From NCBI GenBank assembly GCA_033584155.1, contig CP138355.1, positions 3,109,826 through 3,173,825 on the forward strand: a stretch of 64,000 nucleotides of DNA. The letters run 5' to 3'. This document shows, one piece after another, positions 25,442-32,687 of the stretch. Under the pieces are notes generated by a model. The model did no database searches. It saw only the letters and a program-made list of their open reading frames with translations, and had not been told where the DNA came from. The translations under genes were made by a program, and so were the position numbers. How positions within the stretch are numbered: position 1 is the stretch's first letter; each line of letters starts with the position of its first letter. The stretch comes from Candidatus Electrothrix scaldis (lineage in GTDB: Bacteria; Desulfobacterota; Desulfobulbia; Desulfobulbales; Desulfobulbaceae).

Positions 25442-26047
25442 TTATTCAACGTGTATTTCGTTTGGGAACGCTTCTTCCATAGTTTTAGGTCTATGACACT
25501 TACCATCCCGGACATCACAAACTAACTTCTGCACGTTAGCAGAAATTTCATCAGTTGGATCAGCTTCGACAGCGCGCGTGGCGCACTGAACAGCTGCCTC
25601 ATCATTGCCAGACAGCATGTGAGCAAGTGCCAGATTACACAGTAACCCATAGTCGTCAGGTTTATTATCAACAGCTGCTTGGCAAAAAGTAAGCGCTGTC
25701 TTTGCCTCACCGCAATCAAGAGCCGCCAACCCAGCTTCGCGAGCCATATTCGGATCGGTTGGGTTGAGCATGTAGGCACGGGTGAACCACTCCAGAGATG
25801 TGGCATGGTCTCCAAGCCGCTGATAGATCTTCCCTATAAACCACATAGAGGACCATCCGGCAGGATTTATCTCAAGGGCCTCTTTATAGTATTGTATCGC
25901 CTTGCGCATCCTACGGCGTTTGAGCCAGCTCAAACGCCTTGGCGGATACGCATCATGTATAAAAATTAGACCTTCACTCAGCTCCCCAGCACGTTTAACA
26001 AGGGCATTATGATGATCGGCCTCAGTCTGAGTAAATTGCTGTGTCAT
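25442..26047 (-). CDS. TPR-repeat protein in cassette array
   Basis: The 201-residue protein has no signal peptide. At least three tetratricopeptide units are visible: AIQYYKEALEINPAGWSSMW, ATSLEWFTRAYMLNPTDPNMA and AALDCGEAKTALTFCQAAVDNKP, with a fourth at EAAVQCATRAVEADPTDEIS. TPRs mediate protein-protein contacts; no catalytic part is present. It starts 16 bases downstream of the R' box of attC site B, as expected of an integron cassette gene. Its own R'' would be GGATAAC; GAATAAC is present at the stop codon, one mismatch away. Confidence 0.75.
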   Translation of the reverse strand: MTQQFTQTEADHHNALVKRAGELSEGLIFIHDAYPPRRLSWLKRRRMRKAIQYYKEALEINPAGWSSMWFIGKIYQRLGDHATSLEWFTRAYMLNPTDPNMAREAGLAALDCGEAKTALTFCQAAVDNKPDDYGLLCNLALAHMLSGNDEAAVQCATRAVEADPTDEISANVQKLVCDVRDGKCHRPKTMEEAFPNEIHVE

Positions 26048-26057
26048 TTTTTTATTC

Positions 26058-26111
26058 GGATAACGTTTAAATAACCGGCGAGGTGCGAGTCCAATTTATT
26101 TTTTGTTAGAA
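26058..26111 (-). other. Integron attC site B
   Basis: On the minus strand the R'' box TTCTAAC (26105-26111) and R' box GTTATCC (26058-26064) bracket an imperfect palindrome with arms near AAATAAATTGG and CCGGTTATTTAAA. R'' is the exact complement of GTTAGAA, the junction that begins its own cassette at 26643-26649. That is the rule for integron cassettes. Confidence 0.75.
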
Positions 26112-26127
26112 ATTTCAACCACATAAA

Positions 26128-26634
26128 TCATTTTTTTGTACATATTCCATTCTTATCTGCTGCTGATATGAGCAGATCCCTTTGCATGTCGCTAAATAAC
26201 GGAAACAGACCAATAACTTTTTTCTCGTTTCCTTCTTTAACATAATAGCAAACAAATCTTGGCAAGTTACCTGGATAAATTTTTATTTTAACAATATCCC
26301 TCCAGTCTATTTTTTCTGTTTTGAAAGATAATCCTTTTTTATCTAAATATATAGACTTCGATTGAAAAAGTAACAGCAATACCCAATAGATTACAACCAA
26401 TATTAGAATGGTAAAGCAAAACTCGAATAATATAAAAGAGAAACTTAGATTATTCAATTTAGATCCTAAGAAATGAATATTTGCTGAGTCAGGGCCATAT
26501 AGTATGAATTCTACATTCGATAAAACCATTAAAAATAAAAATACGATGAAGAAAAGGAGTACGAAAGAATATAAGAATCTTGTTAAGGTAATTGAAATTC
26601 GACTAGTAAGAAGATTTTTGCTATCTCGATTCAT
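26128..26634 (-). CDS. Two-segment membrane protein, cassette B
   Basis: The 168-residue protein has two hydrophobic segments (FLYSFVLLFFIVFLFLMVL and FILFEFCFTILILVVIYWVLLLLF) followed by a small domain (SIYLDKKGLSFKTEKIDWRDIVKIKIYPG) that resembles bacterial PH-like or YdbT-type domains in general shape. No family is certain. The ATG lies 15 bases from the cassette start TTAGAA. It is the sole gene of an integron cassette spanning 26064-26648, without a promoter of its own in view. It is low in GC compared with the chromosome. Confidence 0.65.
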   Translation of the reverse strand: MNRDSKNLLTSRISITLTRFLYSFVLLFFIVFLFLMVLSNVEFILYGPDSANIHFLGSKLNNLSFSFILFEFCFTILILVVIYWVLLLLFQSKSIYLDKKGLSFKTEKIDWRDIVKIKIYPGNLPRFVCYYVKEGNEKKVIGLFPLFSDMQRDLLISAADKNGICTKK

Positions 26635-26642
26635 ATTAATAT

Positions 26643-26716
26643 TTCTAACGTTGCAAATAACCGGTGCAAATGGAGCGCAGCGGAATTTGCATCCGAGTTA
26701 ATTTGCCTTGTTATGC
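26643..26716 (-). other. Integron attC site A
   Basis: On the minus strand the R'' box GCATAAC (26710-26716) overlaps the stop of the upstream gene, and the R' box GTTAGAA lies at 26643-26649. Between them is a palindrome with unpaired bases (GCAAATTAAC with GGTTATTTGC; GGATGCAAATT with CCATTTGCACC). R'' complements GTTATGC at 27293-27299, the start of its own cassette. Confidence 0.8.
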
Positions 26717-27262
26717 ATTATTATCAATGGATTGTTTGTTTCTATAATTGTCAACTGCTTTGCTAATAAAATTTGCGACCACAGACGCAAACACCCCAAG
26801 AAAAAACGATAGTGCCATGTTAGCCCACCAACTCCAACGATTCTCTCTTTTTTCCAGTGCAATCCATTGCTTTATTACTGATTCATATTTTTGAACAACA
26901 GGTTCTATCTCTTGCTTTCGATTGATAAGATCTTTAAGTGCCAACTCTTGTTTGATGGATTCTTCTTTTTGTTGTTGAATAATTAATTTTTGCTTATTTA
27001 TAAACATAGATAAATTATCAATGCTATCAGAAATCTCATTGAGTTCTTTAATTTGAAATTCAATATCAGGCGATTTTTCTTCAATCATCTGAATTTTTCT
27101 TTGCTTTTCTAAATCTTGTTTAATACCGAAAAATGCGGCAAAAGAGAAAATGGAAGCAAATAAGATGACCGTGGAAACGGTTTTAAATGGACTTTTTTGA
27201 TACTCACGCTTTAGCTGATCTATTGCTATAGGGAGAATATGGGCGATGATTTCGATATTCAT
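26711..27262 (-). CDS. Coiled-coil membrane protein, cassette A
   Basis: The 183-residue protein has a hydrophobic segment near residue 30 (VSTVILFASIFSFAAFFGI), a long coiled coil of about 90 residues (IEFQIKELNEISDSIDNLSMF, KQKLIIQQQKEESIKQELAL) and a second membrane segment near the C-terminus (NMALSFFLGVFASVVANFI). This resembles membrane-anchored scaffold proteins of unknown function. It is the gene of the integron cassette at 26649-27298. The upstream flank of that cassette has been interrupted by an IS at the attC core. Confidence 0.65.
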   Translation of the reverse strand: MNIEIIAHILPIAIDQLKREYQKSPFKTVSTVILFASIFSFAAFFGIKQDLEKQRKIQMIEEKSPDIEFQIKELNEISDSIDNLSMFINKQKLIIQQQKEESIKQELALKDLINRKQEIEPVVQKYESVIKQWIALEKRENRWSWWANMALSFFLGVFASVVANFISKAVDNYRNKQSIDNNA

Positions 27263-27374
27263 CCTATAAAAATCTCCATTTCATTTTATTGTGCATAACC
27301 AATACCTTCGCCAATTGCCCATTCCTCTTGAATGATTATTATTATGAAAATGACAAATCATTCAAGAGAGCAAA

Positions 27375-28938
27375 ATGGACATTTTCAGCATACTCTATTG
27401 TTTAAGCCCTTGCCTTGACCGCACAACTTTACGCCAATTGGCTATTATTGTCTCAGCAATTTTGTCTATGCCGGATAGAGTCACCATGCTCGGCATATCA
27501 CGTTGGACTGAAAAGGGCGGTAGCTATCGAACCATCCAACGGTTTTTTAAAACAAAAATTGACTGGGCAAAGGTTCAGTGGATTTTTATCCGTACCCACC
27601 TGCTGGGAAATTCCAGAGTCACTCTTTTGGGTGGAGACGAGGTCGTCACTCCGAAGGCAGGTAAAAAGACTTTGGGTGCGGCTCTTTTAAATCAAAGTTA
27701 TCGTCTTGAAAAAGTGTCAATACTTCATTTCACTTTAACTGTTATTTGCCTAAACTGTTCCTGTTAATGCGGTGGTAATTATGGGTCTATTTTTACCGGA
27801 TTAAAAGTCGAGCAGTTCGAGCGAATAACGCTCAATTTGAAATCTACAATTGATGTATTATTAGTTAGCTAGAATTGAATCAGAAGAGCCGCACCCAAAG
27901 ACTTTTGGGCTCGGACGGTTTTTTTCTTCCATCTATGGTAAGCCGATACCGGGTATGTGCCATTTGCAATTATCGTTAATTTCTGTTGAGAAAGAGAACT
28001 CTTACCCGTTGATAACTCAACAAATGCAGCAAGCTGAAAAAACAAAGTCGAAAAAATCCAAGCCGTTAAAATCCAAATCTAAACGCAAAACCAAAAAGAA
28101 AAAAGGCGGGCGTCCTAAAGGAAGTCGTAACAAAAATCGTCGTAATGTAAAGCTCACGGAAACCCAAAAAATATTGCAGGAAAACATTAAAAAGGCACTT
28201 GCCTTGGTTGGTAATACATTAAAATTAGATTACTTTGTCTACGATGGAGCCTTGGGGCATAATAATGGTGTCCGATTGGTCAGACAATGTGATCTGCATT
28301 TAATCTCAAAATTACGCTATGATGCTGCGCTCTACTTTCCATATGATGGACCGTATTCTGGTAGAGGCCCGCACAAAAAATACGGGGATCGACTGGATTA
28401 CACCAATATTCCAAAACAATACCTCAAATCATCCACTGTCGAGGATGACATTCGTACCGACATTTATCAAATGACCATGCGTCACAAGAAGTTTGCAAAT
28501 CAACTGAACGTTGTTATCATTGTCAAAACCAACCTGAAAACTCTAAAAAGTGCCCGTGCCGTATTATTCAGTTCCGACCTGGAGTTGGCCTATGACAAGC
28601 TGATCAAATATTACAGGTTGCGCTTCCAGATAGAGTTCAACTTCCGTGATGCCAAACAGTACTGGGGGCTTGATGATTTTATGAACATCAAAGAGCTGCA
28701 AGTCTGCAACGCGGCCAACCTCGCTTTTTTCATGGTCAATGTATCACATATTCTGCGCCGTCGACCTGAATTTTCAGGTATGAGTGTCATTGACCTGAAA
28801 GCCTGGTTCCGAGCGGGTAGATACGTCCGTGAAACATTAAAATTGCTTCCGCAAATTCCAGAAGGTATTTCTATTCAATCCATCGCTAACCAAGTTGCCG
28901 TTCTTGGGCGGGTTAATATGCCGGAAGAGGTGGTTTAA
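27375..28938 (+). pseudogene. IS4-like DDE transposase disrupted by MITE
   Basis: The N-terminal part (to 27673) holds LLGGDEVVTPKAGKKT with the first catalytic aspartate. The C-terminal part resumes at 27906 with GLGRFFSSIYGKPIPGMCHL and continues through the lysine-rich insert KKKKGGRPKGSRNKNRR, DYFVYDGALGHNNG (second Asp) and RLRFQIEFNFRDAKQYWGL (Glu). Removing the MITE and one 9-bp duplicate rejoins the codons ACT TTT GGG in frame and gives 443 residues. The element can no longer make a full transposase. Confidence 0.88.
27674..27896. mobile_element. 223-bp MITE, copy B
   Basis: Same element as at 12483-12706, inverted. Terminal repeats are GGGTGCGGCTCTT and AAGAGCCGCACCC. The 9-bp target duplication AAAGACTTT lies at 27665-27673 and 27897-27905. 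No coding capacity. Confidence 0.92.
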
Positions 28939-28952
28939 TGGCGATGGTATTG

Positions 28953-29165
28953 CATAACAGTATAGATAACCTGGAAACAATATATGGTATCACCCTATAT
29001 CTGGAACCACTTTTCCATGTTATCAGTTATTGACTCGGTAACACTGGAAAAATATTTCCAGTTATCAATATTCTTCCCGGTTATTCCATGATATCCCTTG
29101 GTATCCACGGATAACATGGAATTTATCTGATTTTCAACATAACTGCATGTAAAGATACAATGCAA
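28953..29165. other. Cluster of three imperfect palindromes with TGGAAA/TTTCCA arms
   Basis: GATAACCTGGAAA (28965-28977) pairs with TTTCCATGTTATC (29012-29024). GTAACACTGGAAA (29038-29050) pairs with TTTCCAGTTATC (29055-29066). ATTCCATG (29083-29090) pairs with CATGGAAT (29115-29122). No gene is present. The arms end in TAAC/GTTA, as attC boxes do, so this may be a decayed attC/attI region upstream of the cassettes or a group of unrelated palindromic repeats. Confidence 0.55.
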
Positions 29166-29540
29166 TCAGCTCCCCGCAGCCACTGCAACAACAATAAACA
29201 ACACCAAACAGACAAGAAAGACAAAGACCGCCACTTCCCAGAAGATACAGCTGAGAGCCAGCCCCAGAGCTGCAAGCGAACCACGCAAGGTTTCCTTACG
29301 CACAATGCTCATAACAGCATAATACAGCGAAACAATACCGCAAAGCAGGCAGCTGCCCCGAAGAACATAGCCGAGAGACGTGTAGTCGGTATTAAAAACA
29401 AAGGTGCGGTGACTTGGCTGCAAACCGAAGTATATGGTCAACACACCAAGGGTTATGCCGACCAAGGCAAGGATCACCGAGAGAATATAAAACTGTGACG
29501 GGAGCTTCACCTTTTTCCCTTCTGCCAATTGGGCGGCCAC
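29166..29540 (-). CDS. Small membrane protein, unknown function
   Basis: The 124-residue protein has four hydrophobic segments (FYILSVILALVGITLGVLTIYF, GYVLRGSCLLCGIVSLYYAVM, RGSLAALGLALSCIFWEVAVF, VFLVCLVLFIVVAVAAG). It resembles small DUF4190-like proteins in length and topology, but I cannot assign a family. It overlaps the preceding 71-residue gene by 34 bases. A remnant of a second copy lies at 25383-25440. Confidence 0.6.
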   Translation of the reverse strand: MAAQLAEGKKVKLPSQFYILSVILALVGITLGVLTIYFGLQPSHRTFVFNTDYTSLGYVLRGSCLLCGIVSLYYAVMSIVRKETLRGSLAALGLALSCIFWEVAVFVFLVCLVLFIVVAVAAGS

Positions 29541-29722
29541 TGATCGAAATCGCAGAGCACAACATCATCTGCAATGAGTGAATAGAGCGGCTCAGCCGGA
29601 AAATCATTTATGCGGATTTTCATCAGCCCATGTTCTCCGGCAGCCATGTAGGGAAACTCACCATCTCCTGTTTTGCGCCATACAATACGCCGGGAGAAAT
29701 ACTGAGCAACATCAGCACGCAT
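29507..29722 (-). CDS. Small hypothetical protein
   Basis: The 71-residue protein ends LCDFDQWPPNWQKGKR and contains WRKTGDGEFPYMAAGEHGLMKIRINDFPAEPLYSL. Composition looks coding, and it sits 3 bases after the lipoprotein gene and overlaps the membrane-protein gene. No family recognised. Confidence 0.5.
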   Translation of the reverse strand: MRADVAQYFSRRIVWRKTGDGEFPYMAAGEHGLMKIRINDFPAEPLYSLIADDVVLCDFDQWPPNWQKGKR

Positions 29723-29725
29723 GCC

Positions 29726-30244
29726 CTACTGCTTACTCTCCTGCTTTATCCCGAAGCGCGCATTATATTCCGCACTGGTTCGACTTGAGCTTTCGATGAT
29801 TGCCTCATAGATGGCATCGCCTTCCAGCCCCTTCTCCTGATTTTTCTCGACCAGATACGCAAAGGTCGGGCCGTCAGGATTGCCGTATTTTTTCATATCG
29901 CGTTGACGGAGCAGCTCAACCTCATCCTTATCCGGCATGAGTAAACGCGCATACATCCGGGCACGGTGGCGTATGTCATAGGCCAGTTTTGCCCGTTCTT
30001 CCGCACTGGCTCCTTCCTGACTTAATTGCTCTGTGAGCGCAGGAATAATCACCACCTGTTTGTTATACCATGCACGAATTTCTGCATTGGTCTGGGGAAT
30101 GGCATTGTCGCATGGCGGGCAGGATTCCTCCGCCTTTCGGGACTGTCTTTCAGGAGATGCCTGAAAAGGAATAAATGAGCAACCAGAGCTGAATATGACC
30201 AGATTAAGCAGTAAGGCAGCGAATGTAAAAATACTTTTTTTCAT
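29726..30244 (-). CDS. Putative lipoprotein
   Basis: About 172 residues from the ATG at 30244 (MKKSIFTF). The signal peptide ends in the lipobox LVIFSSGC, so the mature protein is lipid-anchored. The mature part is helical and charged, with PPCDNAIPQTNAEIRAWYNKQV and a C-terminal AEYNARFGIKQESKQ. No family recognised. The longer frame to 30325 is rejected because it puts 27 residues before the signal peptide. It is the next gene after the TelA-family gene in a run of minus-strand genes. Confidence 0.7.
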   Translation of the reverse strand: MKKSIFTFAALLLNLVIFSSGCSFIPFQASPERQSRKAEESCPPCDNAIPQTNAEIRAWYNKQVVIIPALTEQLSQEGASAEERAKLAYDIRHRARMYARLLMPDKDEVELLRQRDMKKYGNPDGPTFAYLVEKNQEKGLEGDAIYEAIIESSSRTSAEYNARFGIKQESKQ

Positions 30245-30361
30245 GACATGATCTCTAATGAATGTTTGAGATAAGTTTGAGTTTACTCGGCGAAATGGAG
30301 CGTGGAAAAGGCTCCCTCCATCCAAAAAGAAGGGATGGAGGAAGATTGAGAGGAGTTATGA

Positions 30362-31570
30362 TCACGCAGGCCCGGTAAAATCGAGCTCAATGGTCGGTGC
30401 AGCCTGATTTCCCTGCTCCTGCTTCTGGATTTGAGCTTCTGCCTCAGCGGTCATGCGTTCCATACCCAAGATGTTTTCCGCCATCATGGGCAGGGCTTCC
30501 TTACGGAAGGTGGCAATATCTTCCAGCGCGGTATGGATATCAGCAAAGGCCCTTTCCAGGGATTCCATGCTCAGCTGGGTGCTGGCTGCCTGCTTCTGGA
30601 TCGCGGCACCCTGAGTTTTCAGGCGGGCAGCGTTTTCCTCAATCAGCCTGTTGGTGGTCTTGTTGATGGCATCAATCTTTTCCAGCACAATCTTTTGGTT
30701 CGCCAGGGCCAAGGCAACGGTGACAGCTACACTGAGCATATTAACGGTCACGTTGATCGCCCGGTCAACGCCCTTGATCAGCTCCTTATTATTGCGAACC
30801 AGTAGCTCAATAGCCAGCACCCCCTGCTGGTTCACAGCAAGCTGCTGTTGCAGATCCTGAATCCTCTGGCGCAGGGGAAAGAGTAACTCCTCCTGGATAA
30901 AGGATGCCTTGGGACTCCCCGGCTCGACTTCGCGCTCCAGGGCGTACTCCAGCCGCTGATCAATCTGCATACCCAGTTTGATGGTTTTCTCCAGGCGAAA
31001 GGTAAAGCCACGCATGGCCTTCTGATCCTGGATCAGGGTGATATTATCGCGACTGAGTTGCGCCTGACCGTCTTTCAGGGAACGAACAATGGCGTCAATC
31101 ACCGTGTCCGACTGCTCAAACTTGATAAAATACCTTTTCAGCGGGGTGCCGATGCCGGGAATCCAGCCTAAGAGACGCGCAAACCAACCAGCCTCAAAAT
31201 CGAATTTCCCAGGGTCCAGTTCCTCAACCTGGATGTTGAGCTCAACCAGCGAACGGGCAACCTCGCCACCGTCCTCGCTTTTGGAAGCCAAGGAACGAAT
31301 CGGCTGTTTGAGCATGGCACTGCGATGCGCTGCCTCCTTCTGGGTCTTGCCACCCAGGGTTTCCACTGCGGCAATATTGGCCTCACGGGCGTTCTGCTGG
31401 GCAGGATCGTTGGGATCAAAGGCCAGGACCGCAGCAACAAATTTTTCTGCTGTTTGCTCAAGTTCCTGATCCTCTCCGGCAGTGACGGTGAGGGCCTGAG
31501 GATCAGCAAGGGCCAGCTCGTTCTTCAAATCTGAAGCAGTGGGCAGGGCGAGTGTTGTATTCACAGCCAT
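30362..31570 (-). CDS. TelA-family (toxic anion resistance) protein
   Basis: About 402 residues from the ATG at 31570 (MAVNTTLALPTASD). It has the TelA pattern: LDPGKFDFEAGWFARLLGWIPGIGTPLKRYFIKFEQSDTVID, long coiled-coil helices and LVRNNKELIKGVDRAINVTVNMLSVAVTVALALANQK. TelA proteins are linked to tellurite and antimicrobial-peptide tolerance, probably through membrane stress; the mechanism is not known. The frame extends 64 residues further upstream but includes a REP-like repeat, so I rejected that start. The downstream genes form an unusual partner set (solute-binding/OmpA proteins and a vWA lipoprotein). Confidence 0.85.
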   Translation of the reverse strand: MAVNTTLALPTASDLKNELALADPQALTVTAGEDQELEQTAEKFVAAVLAFDPNDPAQQNAREANIAAVETLGGKTQKEAAHRSAMLKQPIRSLASKSEDGGEVARSLVELNIQVEELDPGKFDFEAGWFARLLGWIPGIGTPLKRYFIKFEQSDTVIDAIVRSLKDGQAQLSRDNITLIQDQKAMRGFTFRLEKTIKLGMQIDQRLEYALEREVEPGSPKASFIQEELLFPLRQRIQDLQQQLAVNQQGVLAIELLVRNNKELIKGVDRAINVTVNMLSVAVTVALALANQKIVLEKIDAINKTTNRLIEENAARLKTQGAAIQKQAASTQLSMESLERAFADIHTALEDIATFRKEALPMMAENILGMERMTAEAEAQIQKQEQGNQAAPTIELDFTGPA

Positions 31571-31686
31571 CGTCGATATCTCCTTTTTTACAAAACATAG
31601 GGTTATGCCCCTGCCATCAGCAACGGGGCCGTTCAGGCTTTCTTTAAAGGATTTGCCCAAAAAATAAGTTCCCCTTTTCGATGCAG

Positions 31687-31752
31687 GATGTAGGGGCAGG
31701 CCTATGTGCCTGCCCTGTAGACAAGGGCGAACACAGGGGTTCACCCCTACGG
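31687..31752. repeat. REP-like repeat pair
   Basis: GTAGGGGCAGGCCTATGTGCCTGCCC and GGGCGAACACAGGGGTTCACCCCTAC in tandem, upstream of the TelA-family gene. Same family as 15729 and 17478. Confidence 0.65.
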
Positions 31753-31807
31753 CAATCGGCACAGAGGATTACTATTTCTTGTCAATCCCTGAAAAAGGTT
31801 CTCTTGG

Positions 31808-32446
31808 TCAATTTGTATGATAATTGCGCTTGGCCAGCTCCTGGAGATTCTCCATCGCTGTTTCCAGGTCTATCGAAGCCAGATCCCCACCAGTGCGCAT
31901 CTGAGCCACTGTGGCTATGGTCTGGTTCATAATGGTTATGGACTCCTCATTATCCGTGAGCAGACTGTTCACCTGCTTCAGCTGCTGCTCCAGCAGGGCG
32001 AGGCGCTCTTTCAGGGTGGTATATTCCCTTTCGTCTGCCGAGTCTGGTGTCCTCAGTCGTTCAAGTTCCGCCAACCTGCGGGCGATATAATCTGCATCGA
32101 TGGTGCTTACGCTCTGAAGCAGGACCACAATTTGACGCAGGGTATCTAATCCGCCCAAATAGACTTGCTCGGCAGCGCCGAGAAAACGGGCATAGGTCAG
32201 TTCCCCGTGCTTGAGCTTTTGATCCAGCATGATCCGAAATTTATCATATTTCTCTTTGATAAAGACGTATTGCTGGAGGGCCTGCTCGCCGTACTGCTCT
32301 GCGCCTTTGATATGAGGGCATTGTTTCAGATCGCTGCTGAGGGTCTGCAGGATTATCTCCCGTTCCCTGGCAAAGCGGGAGGAGAGCCGGTTCAGATATT
32401 GCCGGGCAATGACATCGCTGCGAAAAAACATATTCACGATAGCCAT
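31808..32446 (-). CDS. Helical protein next to TelA (C-terminal part, probable frameshift at its 5' end)
   Basis: 212 residues from the ATG at 32446 (MAIVNMFFRSD), preceded by TAGGAGGGGGT, which can serve as a ribosome binding site. The protein is almost entirely alpha-helical, with RRLAELERLRTPDSADERE and TTLKERLALLEQQLKQVNSLLTDNEESI forming a coiled coil. An open frame immediately upstream (32687 to about 32447) encodes a plausible membrane-anchored N-terminus, in a different frame at a run of five G. One base fewer in that run would join the two. I treat the two as one gene split by an indel, or as two coupled genes. Confidence 0.65.
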   Translation of the reverse strand: MAIVNMFFRSDVIARQYLNRLSSRFAREREIILQTLSSDLKQCPHIKGAEQYGEQALQQYVFIKEKYDKFRIMLDQKLKHGELTYARFLGAAEQVYLGGLDTLRQIVVLLQSVSTIDADYIARRLAELERLRTPDSADEREYTTLKERLALLEQQLKQVNSLLTDNEESITIMNQTIATVAQMRTGGDLASIDLETAMENLQELAKRNYHTN

Positions 32447-32687
32447 ACCCCCTCCTAACAAAGAGCAAGCCTCCCATGCCGACGGCCAGCATAGACATGT
32501 CAAAGAGGCCCCAGCCCAGGCCGGAAAGCAGGCCGAGTGAGGTTGAGTAAAGCGTGACAGGATGAAACAGACTTTCTGAGTACACGGCTTTTTGTACGGC
32601 CCGACCAGAGAAATCTTCCAGGCTGGGGAGCTGTTCAGCTCCCCCAATGCCGCTGTTATGAGCAAGAGAAAAGAGCATAGAATTCAA
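32447..32687 (-). CDS. Probable membrane-anchor N-terminus of the TelA-neighbour protein
   Basis: 80 residues starting MNSMLFSLAHNSGIGG and containing a hydrophobic stretch (TLYSTSLGLLSGLGWGLFDMSMLAVGMGGLLFV). The open frame formally continues to 32244, but beyond the G-run it turns cysteine- and proline-rich and looks non-coding, while the +1 frame looks coding. This supports a frameshift at GGAGGGGGT. The start overlaps the stop of the solute-binding/OmpA gene by 4 bases. Confidence 0.5.

Larger units (their letters stand above)
27300..28952 (+). mobile_element. IS4/IS701-like insertion sequence interrupted by a MITE
   Basis: The ends CAATACCTTCGCC (27300-27312) and GGCGATGGTATTG (28940-28952) are inverted repeats with one mismatch, and the flanking sequence CATAAC is duplicated (27294-27299, 28953-28958). 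Subtracting the MITE and its target duplication gives an element of about 1.42 kb. It inserted inside the GCATAAC/GTTATGC recombination core at the upstream edge of integron cassette A. Confidence 0.85.
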
